In this document: in pieces, positions 1 to 11,147 of the stretch
How positions within the stretch are numbered: position 1 is the stretch's first letter
Layout: the number at the start of each line of letters is the position of its first letter
NCBI GenBank assembly: GCA_033220425.1
Contig: CM065646.1
Span: forward strand, 751,501-815,500
Reading direction: 5' to 3'
DNA length: 64,000 nucleotides
Source: Lepraria neglecta
Taxonomy: Eukaryota; Ascomycota; Lecanoromycetes; Lecanorales; Stereocaulaceae
The notes under the pieces: generated by a model
The model's database searches: none
Told to the model about the DNA's origin: nothing
The model's input: the letters and a program-made list of their open reading frames with translations, nothing else
Translations under genes and position numbers: made by a program

Positions 1-1137
1 CAGCATTATAGTGTATTGTGTGCGCACCTCGAGCGCATATTGGAAGGTTTCTACGGCTAGCGCGCTTGTTCCAGGTATCAGCGTGTCAGAAGACACCAAT
101 GCTTCCGTAAAAGACCTAGGAAAGATCTGTTCAACCTCTTCGATGAATTGATCGGCCTGTTCTTGCCATGGTTGGGAAAGGATACTGGATGCAAGGACTG
201 CCAGGTTGGCTTTCTGTAGCAATGGATCCGGTCGCCATGGTCCGGAGTTGCTTTCTGAAACACGTTTCGTACCGAGTAGTATCCTTAAGGCTCCCAGTGG
301 ATTGATGTAATTGTCACTACCATAGAAATCACGCTGCGCTTGAAATGTGTTGCCCAATCGCCTCCAATTGCGGCTCTCCCTAGAACCTTTCGTATGCAAT
401 TGAGTCATCATACTGGCGACCGAGGCTTCTGAAAGCTCGGCGGGCATGAGAAGCCCCAATAGCTTGTCGGCAGCCTCCACGAGATCTGGAAGGGCATCTA
501 ACATACTCTCCGAATCTAGGTCGGCAGAGTCCTGGGCGGAGAGAGATGTCCTCGCCGTGGTTCCGGAGAAAGCTGAAACTCCTCCAGGAGACTTTGAGGT
601 CTGGGGATTTGGTTGCGGGAGGTTCTCGCCATCCTCGGCATCGTGACCTGAATCGTCATCTTCACCAGCCGGAATATCGGGATAGACAACACTAGGATCC
701 TCTTGGACTGTGCTGAGATCTGATGTTGTGATGATCAGTTAGCATTGTCTTCAGCCTAGTAATGGCGGAACGACTTGTATGTCTGGCCAAAAAGCTCCGC
801 GACCATATGCCCAGATGAAGTCCCAATGTAACCATGTAGGAAGGCTTGCCATACCTTGCAGAGCTCTTTTTTGGTTCGCTGGCCGCCCTTTTCGGCGTTT
901 CGCATTGCTCTTCCCAACAGCGCCGTCTATCCCTTCCGAAGCTACCTGCTTTGTGCTCCGCCGTGCCTTTGCGCCGGTTCTACCCCCCTCATTGTCACTT
1001 ATGTCATGGCTTTGGCTTCTCGTCGCGCGTGTCGTGCGCTTTTGCGGGCTTTGGGATGCTGCCACGCGAGCAGTTCTGGGGGCAGGTTGGGGTGTTGTGC
1101 GCCGGCTGGCTGTTCGAGTTGAGGTTCGCTCTGCCAT
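1..1137 (-). CDS. Unrecognised protein with basic N-terminus, 5' part only
   Basis: Two exons, 1137-855 and 719-1, run off the left edge of the window. The 135-bp intron has donor AAG|GTATGG and acceptor ACATCAG, and the codon split 1+2 keeps phase. At least 334 residues are visible. Residues 1-90 are rich in Arg, Lys, Ser and Thr, which suggests a disordered nuclear-type tail. After the splice comes an acidic stretch, then a helical region that is well-formed coding sequence without stops. No catalytic motif or named domain is recognised. The start is the ATG at 1137, the first in frame. It is divergent from the GDT1-like gene across about 470 bp. Exon structure is well supported; function is unknown. 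Confidence 0.7.
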
Positions 1138-1610
1138 TGCGGTGGCTAGGTGGACTCAATCGGTGCCTGTTGTGAATAGTGCAGTAGATATAAGAGCCGG
1201 CTATTTCATCGTATTGGACTCGCTGTGTAAGATGAGGAAGTGGTTTGCTACAAAGTATGGGCAGTGAGTGCGCCCAATCAGTGTTCATTGTTGACAAACG
1301 ACTTTCCACCAAAACAGCTCGGCCGAGGCTATACCCTTTTGAGACTCCTGCATCACTCTGCCAAGCGAAGCCAAGGCCGCAAAAAGGCCTTCTACTTAAG
1401 CCGTGGTACCTGAAGAATGCTAAAACAACTTATCCGACCTGCAAAACTATCCCTCGAGCTCGCATACACTCCTTTGCCCTACTTCCACGGTTTTGATGAT
1501 TGATGTAACGTTCTGGTTGTATTCCTCAGTTTCCCACAGCAGCCCCTGCAGAAGCAGGAACCAACTTCTGCCCAGCTTCCCCCTGGAATCGCCGCGTCAT
1601 CACAGCAAGT
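1138..1610. promoter_or_regulatory. Shared divergent promoter region
   Basis: This 473-bp spacer separates a leftward gene from the rightward GDT1-like gene, so it should hold both promoters. An AT-rich TATA-like run lies near 1187-1194 and pyrimidine-rich tracts lie near 1480-1600 just before the GDT1 start. No specific operator is claimed. Confidence 0.35.
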
Positions 1611-3365
1611 ATGAAGATACGACAGCGGCCATCATCATTGATCCTATTACTCATCCCATGTCTACACCTCACCTCCGCTCTCCTGTCATCGGAAGACGTT
1701 GTTGCCTTAGCCGAGGGCAAGCAAATCGGACCTCCACCAGAATTTCCCGGGAGCCCAGGACCCAAGCCGCCTACTGTGGACGGCATTGGGACCAAAGACG
1801 CCCCTGTCGATGGTAAAGATGGGAGACCGCACCTGGGACCTTTCGTGGAGACCAGTGCTGAAAGAGGTCGGAAAAAGGCCAAGGAGAGTGGCGACGAGGC
1901 AAAAGTAGAGAAGCCAAAACCATCTACCATTGGGACCGAAGCATCAAGCGAAGATGGGTGGAAGATGCCTGAGACCAACGATGGGGTGATGGATGATCCA
2001 AACCGGACCGGTCCAAAAGAAGGCACACGGGGAACGGAGGGCGGCATATCAGAGAAGAGCAAGGATAGGAAAGAAGGCATATCGGATACGAAGTCAGAAA
2101 AGAAGCCAGATCCACCAAAAGAAGCCCCGCCTTTACCGCACAGCGAGCAAGAAAGCCTGGTGCTGGGGCACAAGTATTCGAAGGAAGAGATAGAGAAGAA
2201 CAAAGAGGCCTTAGGATTAGCATTAAAAGAGAAAGACGAGGAGAAACCTGAGAAGGAATTGGGAGGGCTCGAGGTAATATTCTCTAGCCGTGGGTGTACA
2301 TTGATGGATATAGCAGCTAACGTGTTCGATTGCAGAAACCCGTCGACCTTCCTGAGAAGCCACACGACATTCCCATTCCTCAACCACCCACAGGCTCCAA
2401 AAGCGATCCCCTTGCAATACTTAAGCCTTTCACACCCTCCATTCCCATGCTCACATCTGCCCCGGCGTCCATCATACAACCATTACACTCCTTTGTTCTC
2501 TCTCTCACGATGATCATCTTCTCCGAGATTGGCGACAAAACGTTCCTCATTGCCGCTCTGATGGCGATGAAGCACCCTAGATTTGTCGTTTTCTCTGCCG
2601 CGTTTACAGCCCTCATCGCTATGACTATCCTCTCTGCAGTCCTTGGTCACGCCGTTCCGACTCTCATTCCGAAACGCTTTATAAATCTTCTGGCAGCAGG
2701 ACTGTTCCTAGTGTTCGGAGCGAAGATGTTAAGAGAGGGCTACTCAATATCACCAGAGCAAGGCGTGAGCGAAGAGATGAAGGAAGTAGAGATGGAGCTA
2801 GAAGAGAAAGAAGAACTCGCTCGCAAGATGGGCCGTCGACGGTCCTCAATATCCCCATACATACTCGAATCAGGCCGCGTTAGCCCACGGAAAACACGCT
2901 CCAACACCCGCCTTCCTGCTCCTCCGGACTCTCCACCCTCGTCACCAGAGGGTTCACGAAGTCCCTCGCCCAGCAGAGCCTCAGCTATCACAAGTCTCTT
3001 CGCTGGAGTGAACAATCTATTTTCCTTATTGCTGAGTCCAGCGTGGGTGCAGACATTTATAATGACGTTCTTGGGAGAATGGGGAGACCGCAGTCAAATC
3101 GCTACGATTGCTATGGCTGCGGGCCAGGACTACTGGTGGGTTACTGGCGGCGCCGTCACTGGGCATGGTTTCTGTACTGCAATTGCTGTAATAGGGGGCA
3201 GAGCTATTGCAGGCAGGGTCAGTCTGAGGATCGGTAAGTCAATTTTTTGCTGCATCCAATCCGAAGATTCTGTGCTAACGTTCATTCGCAGTAACGCTCG
3301 GTGGCGGGTTCGCTTTTCTGGTGTTTGGCATCATTTATCTCCTCGAGGGGATGTACATATCTTAA
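1611..3365 (+). CDS. gdt1: GDT1/TMEM165 family (UPF0016) Ca2+/Mn2+ transporter
   Basis: Three exons (1611-2273, 2336-3233, 3292-3365) joined by introns of 62 and 58 bp with GTAATA/GTAAGT donors and GCTAAC branch sites; phases 0 and 1 match. The product is about 544 residues. Residues 1-25 form a signal peptide. Residues 26-270 are a long acidic/Lys-rich linker, much longer than in the yeast protein. The family signatures are both present: E-x-G-D-K-T at about 285-290 and E-W-G-D-R-S at about 468-473, each in a hydrophobic repeat of three helices, separated by a Ser/Arg-rich loop. The known family moves Ca2+/Mn2+ into the Golgi and supports glycosylation. Membrane topology and Golgi role are inferred from the family. 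The last exon gives a short hydrophobic tail ending at a TAA. Confidence 0.93.
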
Positions 3366-3918
3366 AGGACCTTGTTCAAGGCTTGGGTGTGCAGGGTATC
3401 AAGCATTGGGAAGGACTTTAGAGCTTTCCCGGATACGATATAATTAGCCGGCTTCGCTATAAGGAATAGATACAATATTTGGTTAATGGTCGATGCTTCT
3501 CGGTGTATCATTGAAATCCAAGTCCATAGCGCACTTTTAGTCCCATGTGATGGCCAATATTTCTACAGCCTCGGCTGAATAATTCGCAACATATAGCCAG
3601 CATAAGGTTTAGCGCCAGGCGTCCAATCTGTATTGTTACATCATTCAGCTTCCTCTTGCGGCAACATCACCTCACTGCGAGAGGAGCATTTTCTCCTTAC
3701 CTCCCGCAGCTTGTGATGCAATCTCCGCATACACCTGCCGTATATGACGTCTATGTTTAAGTCCGCGTCCTCTATGGACCGAGGTCTCATTTGCATTACC
3801 TCAGCAGAGGATCATTACAAATGATGAGGTCTTCCTAGACTATATGTGCTTCTCCTATATTATGGCTTCTTCCCGCCTGCAAAAACTTTCTCAAACACTG
3901 CAACCATCCACCATCATG
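3366..3918. other. Spacer with GDT1 3' end and reductase promoter
   Basis: About 550 bp without a supported gene. It should contain the GDT1 terminator and the promoter of the next gene. An upstream in-frame ATG at 3844 and one at 3865 precede the preferred reductase start. No repeat is seen. Confidence 0.3.
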
Positions 3919-4971
3919 TCGACCCCAACGCAAACAAAACAATGGATCCTAAGCAACAAACCCACCGACCTTCCCCAACTCTTCGGCCCCTCCCCCACAT
4001 TCACCCTCGAAACTAACGCCCTCCCCGCCCTAAAGCCCGACCAAGTCCTCGTCAAAGCCCACTATATCTCCAACGACCCCGCCCAACGCGGCTGGATCAC
4101 AAAAGGCGTCGACCCCGCCCGCCTCTACGTCCCTCCCGTCCCCCAAGGCGGCGTAATGCGCGCTCGCTCCGTCGCCGAAGTCATACAAAGTAAATCCGAA
4201 AAATACAAGAAAGGCGATAAAGTGATAGCAACCACTGGGTGGGCGGAATATGCTGTGCTGAATGCTAAGGATTTACAGCCTGTGCAGCAGATAGAGGGGG
4301 TTAGCGAGACGCATTATTTGGGTGCGTTTGGATTGACGGGGTTGACGGCGTATTATGGGACGAAGGTTGTTGCGAGGGCTGGGCCCCAGGATACGGTGGT
4401 GGTGAGTGGTGCTGCCGGGGCGACGGGGAGTATGGTTGTGCAGATTGCGAAGAAGATGTTGGGGTGTAAGAGGGTTGTGGGGATGGCGGGGAGTGATAAG
4501 AAGTGTAGATGGGTGGAGAGTTTGGGGGCGGATGTTTGTTTGAATTACAAAAGGGAGAGTTTCAGGAAGGATTTGATTGAGGCTACGGATGGGTTTGTGG
4601 AGGTTTATTTCGATAATGTTGGGGGGGAGATTCTGGATTTGATGTTGACGAGGATGAAGAAGGAGGGGAGGGTGGCGGCGTGTGGTGCTGTTGCGAATTA
4701 TAACACGAGCAGTCCCACCGGGTTGAGGAATTGGTTTGAGGTTATTACGAATCGACTGGAGATTAAGGGGTTTATTGTTATGGATTTTATGGCGCAGGGG
4801 AAGGCGCCGGAGGCGGTGTGGGAGATGGTGAAGGCGTTGAAGGAGGGGAAGATTAAGGTTGGCGATGAGAGTGAGACTGTGGTTGAGACGAAGTTTGAGG
4901 ATGTGCCGAAGACGTGGATGATGCTGTTTGAGGGGGGGAATACGGGGAAGTTGGTTACGAAGTTGGTTTGA
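3919..4971 (+). CDS. MDR-family NADP-dependent alkenal/2-enone reductase
   Basis: Single exon, 350 residues from the ATG at 3919. Two earlier in-frame ATGs (3844, 3865) would add 25 or 18 residues; the start at 3919 has a clean A at -3 and gives the usual family length. Near residue 160 the protein has the nucleotide-binding Rossmann signature (A-G-A-A-T-G-S), and later Y-F-D-N-V-G-G, both typical of the zinc-independent medium-chain reductases (leukotriene B4 dehydrogenase/alkenal double-bond reductase group). No zinc-ligand cysteine set is visible, consistent with that group. The family reduces carbon-carbon double bonds of alpha,beta-unsaturated carbonyls with NADPH; the substrate here cannot be told. 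The coding strand switches from very C-rich to very G-rich around 4190-4250. Confidence 0.9.
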   Translation, partial: STPTQTKQWILSNKPTDLPQLFGPSPTFTLETNALPALKPDQVLVKAHYISNDPAQRGWITKGVDPARLYVPPVPQGGVMRARSVAEVIQSKSEKYKKGDKVIATTGWAEYAVLNAKDLQPVQQIEGVSETHYLGAFGLTGLTAYYGTKVVARAGPQDTVVVSGAAGATGSMVVQIAKKMLGCKRVVGMAGSDKKCRWVESLGADVCLNYKRESFRKDLIEATDGFVEVYFDNVGGEILDLMLTRMKKEGRVAACGAVANYNTSSPTGLRNWFEVITNRLEIKGFIVMDFMAQGKAPEAVWEMVKALKEGKIKVGDESETVVETKFEDVPKTWMMLFEGGNTGKLVTKLV

Positions 4972-6882
4972 TGAGGTGAGAGTTTCAGTCATGTCATAAA
5001 AGCCCTTTTAGTCAAAAGACTAGCAACAAGCGTTCCCACAGTGATGCTCATGTGATACATATTTGGCGCTTCTCGGATCAGCCAGGTTATGGAACACCTC
5101 GCTGCCTATTGATGATGGTGATCAGGGCGTCACCAATAGCAAAACATAGGATCAGCAGTGTGCTTTGCTTTCAGCTGAGTTTCGAATGCTTGACGTTTTG
5201 CTCCTCCGCAGACCTCGAGGAAGCGTGGCTAGCTCGGGACAGTTCTCTCGGCAAAGCCGCTCACGATAATATAATCACACAATTTGGTCAATTGTGAAAG
5301 GATCGATGCTCGGTATCAGAATACATGGAACGCCACAGCGCTCTTGCTCTGGCAAGTCATACTTTCCAATTATCATACTCAAAGGCTTGTGAACCAATTT
5401 TTTTGACAGAGCCATGGTTCACAGAAATAAAAGACAACATCGGTGCTTGATAAGACGCTTGTGCAGGGCCAAAAGCTGAATCGTTGAGTAACAGAATCCT
5501 CCAAGATTTCTCTTCACGAGCCAAGGACGGCGACTTTTGGTCCAAAGGGGACTGCCAATGGGGACTGTCCTGAGTCAATTCGTCGAGGAAGGAGCCCAGA
5601 CTTTTCGCTTAATTCGAGCAAGGACGATCTGACTAGTGACGAGACTCTAAGATAGCCACGTAAAGGAGTCCCCAATTGTTTGCTTGTCTGGAAGCCTGAA
5701 AACAAGATTTTTGCATAACTAGTTACTACGTGACAGCGGTAGCGTACCCTCTGAGGCCGGTACGTTATCTTATTCTTGTACGTTCGGACTGATTTCATTG
5801 GTTTGGTTTATCTCCGATTAGATCTGGAAAGATTTTTTGCAACATTGAGTGACGAATACTTTGCTCTACTAATGTATGACCTTCACATAACGAGCTCTGA
5901 TCACTTGACTATTGTATGAATGAATCTAGGAGAAGAGCGTTAACACTATGCGTTCCGGTCAGTAATGTTTGAGACTCGTCTCTGGATCCTTCGCAAATGA
6001 CGAATGGTTCGCAATGCTCCTGGTCTCTCGATGATGACACACTAGGCGTCCCACTTGAAACCGCACAATGCATATGCTATCGTAACGACGAGTCACTACT
6101 AGGAGCCTGAAATAGGACATCAGCATCAAGGATAGTGTGCATGGGGCTCTTGTCACACCACATTCTCAAGGCACATTCTCAGGAGAAATGTTGCCTACAA
6201 TTTGAGCCAGTGGACTACGGGTGCCACTACCATGCTTTTCCGAACTAGACCTTTCTCAGTGAGAGGATCAGGATAAAGATCGCCATTCTAGCCTTGTTGG
6301 ATCAAGTGCCATCCACAGTTATGTTCCTCTTCGCCTGTTCAAGTTCGCCTGACAACAAGAATAGGGCACTTCTTTTCCAAGACCAACGCTATTCTACAGG
6401 AAGTATATTATCACCAGATGCATACGCATAAAGATAGTGAGTGTACGTGTCTGAATTGGTACTGCAACGACCAATCCGCCGTGATACTGCGAGCTATTCC
6501 TGTGCTAGCGCTCTAGCCTGAAGCACTTCTGCATCTATTCTCTTGAGACTTCGGGATATTTCAGGTCTCTCCTACATGTACGTACCCAAGGACCCTTTCG
6601 AAAAGTTTACAGAGTCGCATCCCACGAGGCTGCGCAGCACACTTGGTCTGAAACCGCACTACAATGGCCAATCTACGCCGATCCGCCTCGGTTCTTGGTA
6701 TCCCTTACGAAGTGCCCCGTGGATTTTCTCACTGTCATGCACGGGCCGTTCAGGCTCATGCCGCATTATCCGGGGAGAAGAAGGCTGCAAAACCTATAAA
6801 ATCCTCGTCGCCCCACATTTCTCAAAGGCAATTCTCTGTGACCACCCATTGGAAACTACAATCTCGATATAACCCGATCACC
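4972..6882. other. Gene-poor spacer
   Basis: About 1.9 kb with only short frames that show no family signature, no intron-joined extension and no obvious repeat. It should include the promoter of the rhodopsin-domain gene; a longer in-frame extension back to 6664 exists but is not needed for the domain. Confidence 0.4.
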
Positions 6883-8063
6883 ATGTCAAATGCTTCTCTT
6901 GCCCTTAGCGCAGCTATCCAATACCATGAGGCACACATTCACGACTCTAGAGTCTTGGCAATACATGTCTCTGCAGGAGTCTGTCTCTCTGTGGCATACA
7001 CTGTGGTCATCCTGCGAGTCCTATCAAGACGGCTTGGCAGGATACCACTCCACTCGGGTGACTGGTGTATTATCGCTGGGCTGGTGGGTTACCATCACAG
7101 CGTCGTGCAAGCAAACCTTCACAATTGAAATTGGAAGCAGATTTTTACCACGGCTTTCGTCGGCGTTATCCTGGAAGATGCGCACTTGGGCTTAGGCCGT
7201 CATGCAGTACTGCTCAAAGACCCCCCAAGCCTTTGGCAAGGTAAATCCAAGACATGCATTGATATAGAGGAGCTTCTACTAATTGTATTAGAGTGTCGTT
7301 ACCGAAGTTCTCTACAATCCGCCCATAGTAACGATCAAAGTCTCCATCTTGCTCCTTTACCGGCGCATCTTCACCGAGAAAAACTTCAATAGGCGGTACA
7401 ACAAGGCGTTTTGGGCCACCGGCGCTTTGATCCTTTCCTACAGCATCATGCAAGGACCGATCTGCATCTTCCAATGCAACCCTGTCCGCGCGCTATGGGA
7501 GCTTGATCTGCCAGGCAAAAAATGTATCAACTATGACGACGTGCTTATTGTCGTCTCTTCACTCAACATCGGGACGGATTTCTTGCTTCTTTGCCTGCCG
7601 ATTCCGCAATTGTGGAAGTTGAATAGGTCGACGAGAGAGAAGTTTCAGTTGATCGCTGTGTTCTTGCTCGGCACGTTGTAAGTTTCGAGACTTCTGATTC
7701 AGCTGTCTTCAACCTAAAGCCACTGGCTGACTTGTAATTAGCGTCTGCGTTGTGAGCATCTATCGAGCTCTACAAGTGCGGGACATATCCCTTGACGATC
7801 CGTCCTGGGCGGACTCCATGGGAGCCGTGTGGTCTGTCGTGGAGCTCAACATGGGTCTCGTCAGTGCTTGCGTACCCACATATCGCCCGTTGTTTGCTCA
7901 CCTCTTCCATCAAACTCTCAATATGGGCAGCGAAAGCGCATGTGCCAACAGCGATGTCACGCTTATTGATAATAAAGGTATACAGCTAAAGAGTTTTGGT
8001 AAGGTGCGGACCAGCGACAGCTCTGGTGAGGAAAGGGTTGCGAGACTGCGCCGAAGCCGTTGA
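6883..8063 (+). CDS. SAT4/PTH11-type rhodopsin-domain membrane protein, apparently frameshifted
   Basis: Four exon pieces: 6883-7083, 7141-7240, 7292-7677 and 7742-8063, with introns of about 57, 51 and 64 bp. They encode the fungal seven-helix rhodopsin-like domain: a helix then R-x-L-S-R-R, a G-D-W turn, G-L-G-R-H, a V-L-Y-N-P helix with the L-L-Y-R-R-I-F end, and a final helix pair with S-A-C-V-P. Within the second piece the frame that encodes G-L-G-R-H does not match the frame that splices correctly into the third piece; the fit returns if one base near 7215 (an AAA run) is extra. So this is either a one-base frameshift in a decaying gene or a sequence error. The family includes PTH11-like receptors and proteins of unknown role; ligand unknown. 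Two better copies lie at 22.7 and 40.3 kb. Confidence 0.72.
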
Positions 8064-9313
8064 AGAGGAGCTTGACTTATAGGGACTTGATCGTTGCGCG
8101 TGGATTGGATCATGGTTGTTCCGGATTTGAGTGATGGAATTCCTGTTCTCAGACGACGTCTAAGGCCGTACAGATTGTTATCGGTCACTTTTCTATCTTC
8201 TACAGACTGGATCTTCCATGTTAGTACATAGGTAACACTATTTCATTGATGGAAGCAAACTTGATTTGGCTTTGTTGATTTGTGTAGGCTTGAATCGATC
8301 TCACTACTCAAGACGTTGAATGTAGTGCAATTGCCAACTCCTAACTTACCCAATGAACGACTTCTGATCAACCCATCGAATCACGCTATATTTCCACAAT
8401 AAAATACACGCAACAACGCCTTGACCATCGCAAATGCACTTCCATTCAAAAAAATTGCTCTCCTGTCCCTTCATTCTATCTTTCGTCAATGCCTTCCGAC
8501 TCGCGGACACTAGCCTCAGCTACGATAAACTAACAGCCACACCTCAAGGATTAGGTAGATAGTAGCGACAAGCATATCCATAATTCCTATTTACGTTTGT
8601 AATACGGTGCGTAGGACTAAAATTCGGGTACTCGTGGCAGCGATCGAAGATGACTTCTATGTCGCCACAGGTGTAGGTCCAAGAGATGTAATACAAATTT
8701 TGTTGTTTGGGTTTTGGGTTTTGTCTGTTGGATTTTTTTTCTTTTGGAAGATGTGTGTCTGGGAGGTAAAAATGTTGGTGTTTAGGCGGGAGTTTATAGG
8801 GAGGATACTCTCTGTTGGGGTAGAACTTGGACGGTTTGCGGATCGAAGGTAGGGAATGACGAGGGGGTGTGAATGATTTTTATATCAAACCCTGCTTATT
8901 TATGTTTTGGAGGGCGTTTATATTGCTTTGAGTCATGCCTGATTGCCCAGTCCCTTTGATGCTCTCTAATTTCTCAATCCTGCTCTCCGGTGCCTCGTCT
9001 GTTGCGCTACGTTTGTCGATAAGAAGCAACGAAGTGAGTCGTTCCGATGATGCTCTTTCTGCAAATAAACGCAATTTACGCGTTGGGTCCCTGCTTTATA
9101 TTCCACCGCTAGTCACTCTCCTTATCTACAATGAACAAGCGCTGCGTCAAATTTGAATTATTAATTACGTTTTCATTGTGATAAATCTATAAGATAACGA
9201 CTTAGCACTCGCAAACACCCTTCCAGTCAAAGACTCAACCTGCTACCTATTCGGTCCATCCTCCATAGTACTAAAGGGCTGTCATCCGTCATAGATAGAT
9301 TCATAGCCGTACC
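8064..9313. other. Gene-poor spacer
   Basis: About 1.25 kb. A T/G-rich stretch lies at 8690-8800. No frame here has a recognisable motif and I see no repeat. Confidence 0.35.
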
Positions 9314-9514
9314 TTACAGTTTGGGCCTCGGAGGTGGGCCATGGTTATAACAAGGATTGGGCGACCATTGTCTGTGCTCGTGAATAGGGTGTGGATGGGG
9401 ACCAAGAAGGAAATGTCGGGTGCAGTAACTATGAATGGTACGATCAAAGAGTCCGCAGCATGGATAGTAGTAGTGGGTGTAGAAACACATGATGTCTTTT
9501 GGGAGTTTCTTCAA
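9314..9514 (-). CDS. Possible small Cys/His-rich protein
   Basis: A 66-codon frame with Cys and His far above chance. It contains M-C-F-Y-T-H-Y-Y-Y-P-C-C followed by a spaced Cys and a His/Pro-rich tail. This resembles the M-C-x5-[YF]-x-C-G-[CH] motif found three more times at 12.6-15.9 kb, all on the minus strand. Short fungal proteins of this sort exist, often of unknown role and possibly zinc-binding. There is no signal peptide. It may be one exon of a longer gene or a relic; confidence is low. Confidence 0.25.
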   Translation of the reverse strand: MKKLPKDIMCFYTHYYYPCCGLFDRTIHSYCTRHFLLGPHPHPIHEHRQWSPNPCYNHGPPPRPKL

Positions 9515-11147
9515 GAGTGGATTTATGCTGTGGTTTTGCAGAGAACGAAGTCACAGGGAGTAGAAAGATGGACGCATACTGCGACGGGGTTTTATAGATG
9601 GAATAATGTGCGCGCGGAAGAGTAGCAAACTCGTAGACAAGATCTCGAAATATATCCGTGGTAGAGGTACGAAGTTGACTATTTGCCATCGAACCAAGGT
9701 TTATTTGTTTCTGACTCTAGCCCGGTTTGATGTGTTAGATCGATCAAGATGGTTACGTGTGATGATGAAAACAATACTTCGATGGCCGATCTCAACCTCG
9801 GTCATTCTTTTAGAACTTCTATCACGTTTGTACAGTCTCCCACGTCACCAAGTCTAGTGGTGATGAATTTTCTGCTCTGTTGCAGCAGTATTTCGACTAA
9901 GACAATTTTCTAGGCGATTCGCGCTTTGATTGTGGGGGTCTAGCGTAGGATAAGATATGTTTGTAGCTTATTATAGTCAAACCTGTCTCAGTCTCACAAT
10001 TTTATGAGACGGATCGCGCCAAGTTTGGGACTGATTCAGCTTTGAGTCTAATTTCTGCTACATGTTCAAACTAAATGCTACGGACTCTGCCCCTTGAAAG
10101 ACCTTGTACTAGCGTCTTGACTAAAATCCCTCCAAATGCGCCCCCAGAAATCACCAACGCACTTTCCATCAAATTAGAAGAGAATTCCCTCGCTGTCCTA
10201 TCAAAACGTCGCCAAAACTTCGAATAGCTGGCTCAAAAACATAGACGACAGACTCAGAGACCCAGATCAACGCTGGTTACTCTGTCTGTATGGACAAGCC
10301 GGCCTGAGACAAAGGCCGGGCACCGGCCAATTTACGGTGTGTTTGTGGCAATATGGTTGTCTTCCGCATGGGTCTGTGGTAACTTCTCTAATACAGCCAT
10401 CAGGATATCGGGAGTAGGTAGACAATTATAGAAGAAGTGGAAGACAGCCAATTCCCATGCAAAAGCCGATTAACGCATGTTTGAAGCGATCTGTCGGAAA
10501 TTGGATCTCGTAGACTCGCTAGATCTGGCATACCACGGGAAAGCGGCTCACAACGATAGCAGTAGCAGATACGTTGATTGACTTCTTAGTCAGGTCACCT
10601 CGAAGTTGACAAGGGTTTGATGCCGGATTGTAGCGGCCAAGTTGTGTTTTTTTCTTGCGACGAGTGGAATGTTTTTATGTATTTTACTGTGAAGTACTTT
10701 CAACAAGAACAGAAAGAGGAACAGATTGGACGTATGTTTATACGACGAGATACTACTTTCTACTGAGCGGGAAATATCATTTTTGACAACGAAACCTGGA
10801 GAACAACATAGGCAACGCACCGATGACAGCAGCAATATAGGAGCGGGATGAATATGCTGCTGGCGGTTTTTGCCTTAGCTGAGTCGTCAAGGTGGCGAAG
10901 ACAAGCCCACCGCATCTCCAGAGCTGGCAAGATGGCGGTAGGGTCTTCGCTAACGGTTTGGCTGCCAATTCAAAAAAACGACTTGCAAACAGCTCGTAGC
11001 GCAGTTTGAGGTCTAAATTGCCAGTTTGTAACCCACTTGCTTGCTCAGAAGGGTACTCATTTATATTAACACGCAGACTGGTTTCCAAAATATACTGTTT
11101 GCATGACCAAGGGGGTGACTCTGCACAATGAAATCGACTCTGGCGAA
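9515..11147. other. Gene-poor spacer with decayed coding-like stretches
   Basis: Around 10150-10280 the plus strand reads for a while like protein but is broken by stops. The minus strand near 10780-11088 has a 103-codon frame without recognisable motifs, containing a fragment resembling the tandem array further right. No gene is claimed. Confidence 0.3.

Noticed and set aside
779-1267. Plus-strand frames opposite the first gene
   Set aside because: Shadows of the basic N-terminal exon; the minus strand has phase-correct splicing and better codons.
1526-2479. Long minus-strand frame of 317 codons over the GDT1 gene
   Set aside because: It mirrors the plus-strand coding exons, has biased Ser/Phe/Leu composition typical of an antisense shadow, and the plus strand carries clear GDT1 motifs.
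4273-4992. 239-codon minus-strand frame over the reductase
   Set aside because: Repetitive His/Leu/Asn/Pro composition is the antisense of the G-rich half of the reductase; no motif.
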